Source: Tetracentron sinense
Taxonomy: Eukaryota; Streptophyta; Magnoliopsida; Trochodendrales; Trochodendraceae
Length of the DNA stretch: 64,000 nucleotides
Reading direction: 5' to 3'
NCBI GenBank assembly: GCA_015143295.1
Contig: CM026571.1
Span: 7,940,501 to 8,004,500 of the forward strand
The notes beneath the pieces are model-generated. The model searched no databases. It worked only from the letters and a program-made list of their open reading frames with translations, and was not told where the DNA came from. The position numbers and the translations under genes are program-made. The first letter of the stretch is position 1; every line of letters starts with the position of its first letter. This document shows, piece after piece, positions 43,376-52,700 of the stretch.

Positions 43376-43709
43376 TGTGGTGAAAATGATACTTAAAGAA
43401 TACAAACAGAAACACACAAGAACACACAAGTTATACGTGGTTCACCCAATTGGGGCTACGTCCATGGAGAGATCCCTTTTTTACTAATAATCAAAGCAAA
43501 GAGATACAATAGTTCCTCAACCTCTCTCTCTCAAAGAAAAGTTTGGCTTTCGTTCTATTAACTCCCTATTTGAAACCCTAGTTCAAAAGGATCTTAAATA
43601 AGGGAAAAAACTCGGAAATAATTAAAATTCTAGAAAAACACGATTCGGGCGATCGATCGCCCATCTTGGGTGATCGGTCGCCGTTTGCAGATTGTAACAA
43701 ATAGTAACA
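43376..43709 (-). repeat. 5' LTR of the copia element
   Basis: 334 bases, clearly homologous to 38953-39337 but about 51 bases shorter. The shortage lies in the GATCGATCGCC repeat cluster, consistent with a deletion between short repeats. Confidence 0.9.
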
Positions 43710-43774
43710 TGATGAGGGTGCAATTTCCTACCTACCCATCAACTGGCCCAAAAATCACGAACCTTTTACATAGG

Positions 43775-43960
43775 TTAGTGTTTTAAAGCTTGGTTTGGAT
43801 TGGAACCAAATCCTCTATGGTTATAACCGAAATCAGGGGAGTCTGGTTACGCCGCCGTTGTGGTCATCACGTGTCCCTTTTGACACCCTTAATTGTGGTT
43901 AATATTCACCCACCCCTAGGGTTCACCCACATTTTTTTGGGTATATCTACCTTACCGTTG
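43775..43960. repeat. MITE arm, ACACGTGTCCC family
   Basis: AACCAAATCCTCTATGGTTATAACC is followed by GGTTACGCCGCCGTTGTGG, CACGTGTCCCTTTTGACACCC and CACCCCTAGGGTTCACCC. This shows the full outer end of the family. The opposite arm is lost. Confidence 0.5.
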
Positions 43961-44454
43961 AGGTCACAACATGTCCATTTGTACATCTACACATTTGTTT
44001 GGGTATATTTACCTTACCACCTACTGCTTGCTTCAATGGTATGATGTACCCCTCTTATAAAGGAGGCCATGGGATCTAATCTCAAAAGTGATGTCTTGCA
44101 ATAGTTTCACTTAACTATAATGATTACTATTGCAATTGGTAAATGATATAAAAAAAATGTCATACCTTAGATTCTACCAGATATGGTAGTGTCTATACCC
44201 AAGCACATTGGTAGGCCCATGGCACGCATTGAAGGGGTAGCTACGAATTCAATGGCCAAATAAGAAAAGTCATTTGAGCTGTGCTAGCCCTATTCTCCGA
44301 CGTTCGCTACTCTCAACTAAAAATGAACACTTTCATAACTGTCAACCAAAAACAAACTTACATCCTTACTTTAACAAATGTTGGTTCTTGGACGAGAGTA
44401 GGGAATGTCTAGGAGTAGGAGTAGCAATCAAAAGTCTTTTTGATACTTTGGGTC

Positions 44455-44612
44455 TATTTCTCACTCCCCCTTTGGGGCCAGCCCCGCAGGGGTTTACCCG
44501 GACTTACTTGGTGTGGCAGGTTGCGGACTTGCGGGTTCACGTTGCACCCTCTGGGATTAGTCCTAACCCAAAGGGTTGGGGACACCCCGAGTTCCAAAAA
44601 AAAATTGGGTCT
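44455..44612 (+). mobile_element. Possible SINE with A-rich tail
   Basis: CCAGCCCCGCAGGGGTTTACC, GGTTCACGTTGCACCC (B-box-like) and an end reading GGTTGGGGACACCCCGAGTTCC followed by nine A residues resemble the 3' half of plant tRNA-derived SINEs. A related but diverged stretch lies at 48980-49140. Confidence 0.4.
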
Positions 44613-44890
44613 TGGATAGGGGTGTATTCGAACCGAGCTAATCTAAGCTTTGGCATGGCTTGAATGTGCTTGAACTCGGCTTCATCTTCATTCGAGCTTG
44701 AATGTTTATGCTTGAGCTTGTCTTGATTGAGTTCAAGCTCTGTTCGAGCTCGAACTTTATTCAAGTCGAGCTAAGCTTGGGTTGACTCAAGCTTAATTTG
44801 TGCAATTATTTTGTTTAATTTAATATGATTTTAGTAAAAATGTTTATTAGTAAGTTATAATACAAAAACTACAAAATTTATACATTCATA

Positions 44891-45934
44891 TATTAGGGAA
44901 TAATGAAGTGTATGAGATACACTAAATCTAAATTATTTTTGATGTATCTCATCACAAATAAATTAGAATTAAATATTAAATTTGATTATGCTTTTTTAAG
45001 AGAGAAAGGTGGGGATAGGCAGACCTCGACCAGAGCACTAAAAACCAAAAGGAATTACAATATAGGATACATACAACCCCTAACATCATCATGGATGATT
45101 CTGCCTAGAGATGGGGCAACTGCAACGGGTCAAAAGAAACTTCACCAGTGCTATGAAATAGCTTAGAGAGGAAATTGGCCGCTCTATTGGCTTCCTTAGG
45201 AGAGTAACAGATTTCACAGCTCCCCTAACCTATTGGTCAAACTACACATGAGATCTTTAACCCAATGTCAAAGTATAGAACCATAAATACAACTAACTGC
45301 CCGTTTAGAGTCAAATGCCACTTGCGCATTAAATTTGATTATGATTAGGATGTGATAATGCTTCTATCTTGAGACTCATGTGATATTTATATAATCTTGA
45401 ATGAGGAGTCATTGAAATCATCTAAGATAATCAATAGAATCAATTTTCCAACATGGTATCAGGGTCATCGACCATTTGGTGATCTCTTAGCTCATGTCTT
45501 TCTCTTTCCAATGGGTGATGCTGCCACCCAGCCTGATCTAGTGGGCCACCGGTTCTGATAGACTCATAAAAATGAGCGGGATGCGATAGAGGGACTTCAT
45601 AGATTGTCGGTGACCACCAATCATTGTTGAATGTTCTAATTATTCATCAACAAATCAAAGGAAGATCAATGGTGAGGAGTACTCAACTTGTGGTAAACTC
45701 ATGAAGATCCCAATCATCGTGTGTTTAAGGGAGGAGTATTAGGGAATAATGAAGTGTATGAGATACACTACATTATTATTGTGTATCTCTTCATAAATAA
45801 ATTGGAATCAAATATTGGATTTGATTATGATGTAATAATGCTTTTATCTTGAGACTCGTGCGATCTCTATATAATCTTGAATGAGGAGTCATTGTAATTA
45901 TCCAAAGTTATTCAATAGAATCAATTTTTCAACA
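44891..45934 (+). mobile_element. TRIM-like miniature LTR element with nested LINE
   Basis: LTR1 (44891-45453) and LTR2 (45737-45934, 198 bases) are homologous: TATTAGGGAATAATGAAG at the start and TCAATAGAATCAATTTT..CAACA at the end. A primer site TGGTATCAGGGTC follows LTR1 (45454-45466) and a polypurine tract AAGGGAGGAG precedes LTR2 (45727-45736). The internal part is only about 280 bases with no gag/pol, hence TRIM-like. LTR1 is lengthened by a LINE insertion at 44991-45327. Flanking duplication is not clean. Confidence 0.8.
44991..45327 (-). mobile_element. LINE 3' fragment with 16-bp target duplication
   Basis: The minus strand reads RNase H-type LINE residues (FDSKRAVSCIYGSIL, EANRAANFLSKLF) and ends in a short A-rich tail (CTTAAAAAAG). 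ATTAAATTTGATTATG occurs on both sides (44975-44990, 45328-45343), as expected for target-primed integration. It lies inside LTR1 of the TRIM-like element. Confidence 0.75.
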
Positions 45935-47304
45935 CCATGTACAAAAATAAAATTTAGGGGCAATCCTCGAGTAATGAGAGTAGAGAGTTAGAGTCAAGGT
46001 CAAGGTTTCTGCTTTTAAATTCTTAATTTGTCTGTTATTATTATCTCTTAGACTGATTTATTAACATATAATATAAAAAAATAAACATATTATTCTTATT
46101 ATTATTATAAATAACACTATAAAAAATAGTATATGTACATATATTTTGATCCGAGCCAAGATTAAGCCGAATTGTGCCATAAACGAGCTAAGCATCACGT
46201 CAAGCTGAATCAAACATGGTCTAGCTTGAACTTGCCTTGTTTAAACATTTGAGCTAAAATAAAGTTTGGTTTGAGTGTAGCCTAGTCATGGATCCTTGAA
46301 TTTCATTTGCGTACGGATTTAGAGGGGTAGCAATGAGTAGTAGGGTGTAAACGATACGAGTTTAGCCGAGCCGGATGCTGCTCAAGCTCGGCTCGTGACA
46401 AATATATGCTTACTAAAACTCACCTCGAGCTCAATTCGAGTCCTCAAATGCTCGCTTGAGCTTGGCTCGTTTATTGATAATCGAACTTGAGTTGGCTCAT
46501 GAGCTTGCACTATAGTTATTCTCGTGGGTCTAATTGAAGGAACACGATATAGAGTTTTTTTTTTTTTAATATAAATTTTGAAAAAATGAAGTTATTTTTT
46601 AAGTTTGACCTAAAAAAAATATATATTTAAGTTTCTTAACATAAATTTATATGAAAACTAATATTATTAAGGTATTATAAATAGTACAATAAAATGAATC
46701 GAGCCGAGCTGCTCATTGCTTGTGTTCGACTTGATTAACAAACGAACTCAATCATTTAGCTCGGCTCAGCTCAACGAGCTCAAATACCCAAATCAAGCTC
46801 GGATCATTTTGAGACGAATTGAGCCAGTTAACGGTGAACTAAGTTTTTGAACTTTAATTAATGACAGTTGTTAAAGAGACCGTTATCCTCTCGATGGGTA
46901 GTCAGTAGCCTTAAGAAGTTGTGCGATACCAGATATACCCACTTCGTTTTTTCTTTGGAACCGCACCTAAAAGGCTATACCTTTTATTTTGGGCGCACTT
47001 TTGTTTTGGGTAAGAGGTAATATAACACCTATAATACACACGAAATTGGACCTAATGTAAAGGTGCCACCTTAATTTTGGGGGCACAAAAAAAGAAAAAA
47101 AACTACTATCCCTTTGAAATGATGTAGATTACTAAGAGCGTTAATCTGCTCCTCGGTCGGTGGAACGACTTACGAACCCTTAAATTCCAAATTGGATTAG
47201 CATTTATCCTAAAGAATTTGTTGACCAACTAGATTAATGGGACACAAGGTGTAAGGGTGTGCATGCTTAAGAGATAAATGCAAGTGACATTAACATTCCC
47301 CTAC
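45935..47304. other. AT-rich repeat region, no gene
   Basis: Two diverged blocks of CGAGCT/AGCTCG-rich sequence (46140-46290 and 46344-46850), the second starting TAGGGTGTAAACGA, look like old hAT-type MITEs. The rest is low-complexity AT sequence. Confidence 0.4.
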
Positions 47305-47552
47305 TTGGTGTCAATGGGCCGATTTGGCTACTCAGCCCGATTACATAGGTCAATTAGCTTGGGCTTAGAGGCTTAGGCCCATAGCCTTGTTAGACTAAGA
47401 TATGAATTGGGTTTGGCCCGACACGATTACTAAAACCCAAAAAAAAAACAGCCTCTTCCTTGTTTTCCAAAGGGTGGGCTGGTTTGAGCCTAGTCCATTT
47501 TGGCCCGATTAATAAGTGGTATGGCCTGGTCGGTTGACACCCCTAATTAGGG
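47305..47552. mobile_element. hAT-type MITE remnant
   Basis: The left end GGTGTCAATGGGCCGATTTGG and the right end CCTGGTCGGTTGACACCCC are imperfect inverted repeats, with GGCCCAT-rich subterminal sequence. No clean duplication was found. Confidence 0.4.
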
Positions 47553-47802
47553 GCAGAGTCGGGAATTTCTAGTAGGAGTGCATGTGGTGGTTTATTGAAA
47601 ATGGTTGTAATTGTTAATGGATTTGTGGAGAATTATTAGACGAGTACGAAATATCATGGCTCTAAGGAGGATGGGGGTTTGAGGGTGTATACCTCGAGCT
47701 TTTTTTTATGACCAGGTTCTTGGCCATTTTGCCATACGTTTAGTATATATCTTATGAATATTGTTTCTTATTATTTATGGGACAGTTGTGCCCTTACCCT
47801 TA

Positions 47803-47975
47803 GAGGAGTGCTAGTCCTACTCTCAATCAGCCCATACTCTTACCTCCATGCTCTTACCCTCAACCAATCACTTGTCTATTCTACAATGATTAAAACACGG
47901 TTTTACCAAAAAGTGGACAGGTGGTTGGTTGAGGGTGAGAGTATGGGTTAACTGAGAGTAGGGCTAGCATTCCTC
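47803..47975. mobile_element. Foldback MITE (same family as 17321)
   Basis: GAGGAGTGCTAGTCCTACTCTCA at the left is matched in reverse by TGAGAGTAGGGCTAGCATTCCTC at the right. The internal CCACTTTTTGG..CATTGTAGAATAG arrangement parallels the copy in the MBD intron. Confidence 0.65.
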
Positions 47976-48179
47976 AAGTAATTAAATAATATGATATTAA
48001 AGATATATTTTGTTTTCAAAAGTCCAGAGACAATTGCCCCCCATTGCCTTATGACTATGCTTTATTAAATAATTTAAAAAAATAGTCTAATTTTTTAGAA
48101 GACAACTACTCTTTGTTCATGGTTATGTCCAATTAAATAATTAAACAACTAAGTATGTACATGGAGCAATTAGGAATCA

Positions 48180-48740
48180 AAACAAAATCCTCTATGGTTA
48201 TAACCAAACTCGGGAGTTATGCCGATTAATTTTTTTTAAAATATTTTTTACCAAAAAACAAAGGAATATGGGTGAACCCTAAAGGTGGGTGAATCTTAAC
48301 CCCATTTAAGGGATGTCAAAAGGGGCATGTGGCGACCTCAACGGCGTAACCGGACTTGGGGGAGTCTGGTTAACTGGTATTTTCTATTCCCTATTCCCTT
48401 CCTTTGGAGTGATGCCAAATGAGCCCTAAATCTACACAAGGTCTTAGAGCATCTCCAACAGTGTGTGCTATATTGGTTGTGCCAATTCCAAATTTGACAC
48501 ATCTACAATGTCAAAATGTCATATTTGACAGGATGCTCCAATGGGTTGTGCCAATTTCATTTTTTTCACAATCACAATCCCTGAGGTCTGTCACGTGTCC
48601 TTTTTGACATCCCATAACTGTAGTTGATATTCACCCATCTCTAGGGTTCACCACCAATATTTTTGTTTTAAAAAATATTTACAAATAAAATTAATATTTT
48701 TGTTTAAAAACCAAGGATTGGAGGGTAAAATGGTAAAACA
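48180..48740. repeat. Two further ACACGTGTCCC-family MITE pieces
   Basis: One piece (48180-48390) has CCTCTATGGTTATAACC at one end and GTGGCGACCTCAACGGCGTAACCGG at the other. The second (48590-48740) has CACGTGTCCTTTTTGACATCCC and TCTAGGGTTCACC in the opposite direction. They lie 0.6-1.1 kb before the MYB3R promoter. Confidence 0.5.
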
Positions 48741-49281
48741 TTATAGCCTTTGGAGGAAAAAATAGTAAAAAAATCAAATATACTCGTTAGATAGTAAAGT
48801 GGTAAAAAAAAATAATCATTGGAGGGCAAAATAGTAAATACCAACAAAAGCCATTGAGTCTAAGGGCATATGTCATATTTTGGCACTACCATAATCAACT
48901 GTTGGAGATTACTTTTTGCATTCCAATGCTATAATATAGTATTGGAACACCATATAGCACACTGTTGGGGAGCTCTTTTTTGAGGGCTCTACAGGGGCAG
49001 ATATCATTTACCAACCTCTATAGAGTCAGCCAGTCAGTAGTTAGTTGGGGCGCTCTTGTAACCCTTATACCTAGTGGGATTAGATCCCGAGACGTCCACC
49101 TTGGAAGGCCACACCCCTACACTCACGCAAGAGGCGGGGGTGTCGTTGGAGATGCTCTTAGAACGTGGCGTTAACACACCATTAATTATTCGCTCTTCCA
49201 ACGTGGTTTTTTTAGCTGGCTCCTTCTAACGTAAGCTGCTTGAGATATTTAAAATAGGCGGAAATATAATTGAACATCTAT

Positions 49282-49325
49282 CCGTTTTGGACTCTCCGGG
49301 GATTTAATAATTCTCATTTTCCCGC
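49282..49325 (+). promoter_or_regulatory. E2F-like site and AACGG core upstream of MYB3R
   Basis: TTTCCCGC at 49318-49325 matches the E2F consensus TTTSSCGC. CCGTT at 49282-49286 is AACGG on the other strand, the core of the M-phase-specific activator motif bound by MYB3R proteins themselves. Both are about 500 bases before the ATG, near the presumed transcription start. Presence is seen; function is inferred. Confidence 0.5.
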
Positions 49326-49374
49326 GACGTCGCGTCGATCGTAACCTCTCTCAGAGCTCTGTAAAACCTAAGCT

Positions 49375-49407
49375 ATGGCGATACAAAACCCTATCTGCCA
49401 TCTCTAA
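49375..49407 (+). other. Upstream ORF of 10 codons in the MYB3R leader
   Basis: ATGGCGATACAA... ends at TAA after ten residues (MAIQNPICHL), about 390 bases before the main ATG. It lies in sequence that looks transcribed, but an intron in the 5' leader cannot be excluded. Confidence 0.35.
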
Positions 49408-49796
49408 ACATAGTCAGTTTCTTCTATAGATCGAAGCTTTTAATCTTGTTATGTCTTTTATTATCTGTATATCTGTGTTTGTAGCTTCTTTTGTTGCTGC
49501 TACAGAGAAGAAGAATCTTAAAAACCTAGAAATCTATTGAAAGCTCTCTGCTTTCTTGCATTGCCCTAATTTTCCGTTGATGTTGGTTTTGATCTCCGTA
49601 CTTGACAGTGTTTAGTGTTGTAGATTTGGATTTGGAGGTTGAACCATCGAGAATTTTGATTTTTGAGTTTGGTTTATCGTGTGGATCTGTATTTTGGGTT
49701 TGGTTTTGATTTCTTTGAGTTCCTTCTGATTATTGTTTGCTTGTCATTTGAGGTCAAAGATTCTGCTTAATTGGTTTTTAGGAGAGCTGATCCATC

Positions 49797-52700
49797 ATGG
49801 AAGAAGTTAAAAAGGTGGAGTCCAATGAAGGGACGACTAAGGAAGATACGGTGACTTCGATTTCTTCTGTTTCCAACAGCAGTTGTGATACTGCTGTTCC
49901 CAGGCTAGGTTCTGTTCAAGGGTATATTTTATCTATCTGTTTTCCAAATATTTTGTTTGCCTTTTAAAATTATTTCTTGTTGTATAGGAGTTTGAATTAA
50001 AATGATTTATGGGCATAGCACATAGTTTAATTTGAATATTATACATATTGGTGCATATTCTTTACATTGCTTCCTTATTGCTCTCTCCGTTTCGTGGATG
50101 TTCCACTGAATTTAAAGGATCTCTAAGTGCATATTGATTCCAAAGTAATTAAATTTCTGTTGGGAAATAGTTAACTTACCTGGGAAATGGATTTTAAAAT
50201 CCAAGGTTGGACCTCATTGGTCCATGCCCCCCCTCTTAAATACCCACCAACTGTGGTGGGTATTTAAGAGGGGGGGGGCATGGATCAATGAGGTCCAGCC
50301 TTGGATTTTAAAATCCATTTCCCAGGTATGCCTATCACTGCTCATTTCTGTATATCGGAATCTGCAGAATAATATCCAGACCCAAAAGCATACAAAGTAT
50401 ATCATACAGAGCCCTTGTTTAAAAATATTATATAAATATAAAGTAATTCATTTCTGGTTTTAAAATTTTCATTTTGTCAAAGGAAGTAAGGCACAGTTCT
50501 TTTCATTATGATGCCAGCTGTTATTTTATTTCAGGAGGACAAAGGGCCCAACCAGACGTTCATCAAGGGGAGGATGGACTGAGAAAGAGGTGAGTAGCTA
50601 TAGGTTCTTGTCTGGTTTATAGCTTGGTGTTTTATATTTGTGAGAGTAGTGGTTCATCTAGAAGCTGCACTTCGTTCTTGGAACTTTGAGGAGTAAATTG
50701 GAGACTAGGTGAATGGTCCTTTCTATTACTATTTGGTGGAACTATTGCGTAACCTTTTTCCTTCGACAGATTACATGGATTAATAAGCAGACTAGTTTGT
50801 TTACGCAGACCGTTTAGCTATTAGTTTGGGCATATATAGATGGATGATTCATAAGGTCTAAATTACTGTTTGTGACCACTCTTCTTCTTGAAATATGGTG
50901 CATCATTCACTGATTTTTTGAAAATTACTGGCATTTAGAGAAAACATTTAACAATTAAAACTAGTTTTATGCGTAAAAAAGTTCAAAGTAGTCTTGATTG
51001 TGTACACTACACACAATTAAAAGTACTAGACACTCACCCAGTTAAAAGCCTGAATTGAATTCACCTCTCTTGTTAGATCATAGATGGAAGGATTTGCATA
51101 AGCTGAAGCATTCTAGTTTTTGTAACCAGTCATGACTTTATTTTTGTTCTTTCTTAATTTGGGCAGGATGATATTTTAACCAAAGCAGTCGAAATGTTCA
51201 AAGGGAAAAACTGGAAGAAAATAGGTGCATACGACTTATATTTGGTTTGCCTTGCATGACTTCTATTGAACTATTATTATTGAGGTTGAATCAATTTTTT
51301 AAGACCTGACCTTGCTGGCCAGTTGGACTGGATCACCTGGGAACCAGGCCTCATGATGGTCAAGTGGTCATAACCCGGAAATGTCCTCAAAAATGGTGAT
51401 CCATCTGGTTTAATCATGAACCTGCATAAATCAGGTGGTTCAATGTGAATTGGTTGGGTGCATGCAGTATCAACTGGCACATGGTAAGGGTGGTTGAGAG
51501 GGGGTTTTCTCTCTCCGGTGAAAATGTCCCTTGTGAATTTTCAATAGTGCAAGAATATCCCCCAGGAATAAGTTAGTTGATATAAAAGCTTCCTATGTTT
51601 AAATGTGAAAAAATATATATGAGAAATTTGGATGCAAACGGAATGAAGGCTGTGTTGTTCCACCCTCCAAACTGTTGATTTGATGAACTTCTGATCTTTT
51701 GCAGCTGAATATCTTCCTGGTCGATCAGATTTTCAGTGCCTGCATCGCTGGCAGAAGGTTCTTGATCCCAAGCTTGTTAAAGGACCTTGGACCAAGAAGG
51801 TGCAAATCAAATCTTCTTGCCTGTTTGCATTCCTAGGAGAATTTTGCCTGTACTCTTATCTTTTTTTATATGTGAGCATCTTGTTTATTGTTTGGCATAT
51901 ATAGGAAGATGAACTCATTATTGAGCTAGTTGAAAAATGCGGTTGTAAGAAGTGGTCTGTTGTAGCGAACTCCTTACCGGGCCGAATTGGCAAGCAATGT
52001 CGAGAAAGGTAGGTGACAATAATTGGTTCACTAAATTCCTGCCATGCAGTGAACATACTTGGTCATTTAGTACTGTTTAGGCTCTTTCTTTTTAATGTAT
52101 TGAGGGTGTTTTCGTTTCCATGGATTTTGGGAGGAATCTACTCCAACCTCTTACTTTTTTCTATCACAAGGGAACAAACATCATGTAGTTGATTCATGAT
52201 TGTAATAGGGATTAGAGGGCTATCCTTAACATGATTGGACCTTTCATTCTTGCATCTACTCGGCCAATTAAATGACTTCATGTGTTGGAGTGCATGGACA
52301 ACCTTGGAGGCTATCCAGATCATGGTCACACTCTAGTATTTGCTTTGTCTTTATTATCTATTCCATTATATGATATAGGTATGTTGCACTAGTTAGGCAT
52401 TTCGTACCTAGTAATCATAGTAGCAAAATTCTGTTTTTTTTTTTTTCTTTTTCAAAAAGTCATAAATTGATCATGACTTTTTCACCAAACTATTCTTGGA
52501 TTTTTTTTCGTACCTTTGCATTTTTGATCTGCCAATCACTTACATTTTCTCATTTCATATTTTGCTCCATGTGTTTGTGTGAAAGGGAGGGAGAGGGCTG
52601 CTCATTTTCCTTGTTGCTGGATTTGTGTTGTACTTAAAAGTCATGCCAATTTATGCTAAATCTTGAAATGGTGCTTCTATGACCCTGATGATCATCTGTT

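Larger units (their letters stand above)
38953..43709 (-). mobile_element. Full-length Ty1/copia retrotransposon, inactivated by stops
   Basis: LTRs (38953-39337 and 43376-43709) flank an internal region and perfect TGATG duplications (38948-38952, 43710-43714) bound it. Order on the minus strand: primer site, gag from MASKSSSAKFD at 43342, zinc knuckle CHHCKKYGHIKKDC (about 42650-42609), protease site decayed to DSTC (about 42450). Integrase (VHADVWGPTPV, FIDDFSRKVWVYY) lies at 41937-41140. RT follows with KVIGCKWIFRKK (about 40870) and YVDDML (about 40405), and RNase H with STTEAEYMAA (about 39760). At least six stops and frameshifts break it, and several are TGG to TGA changes. It cannot encode a working polyprotein. 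A complete, dated-looking but dead copy. Confidence 0.93.
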
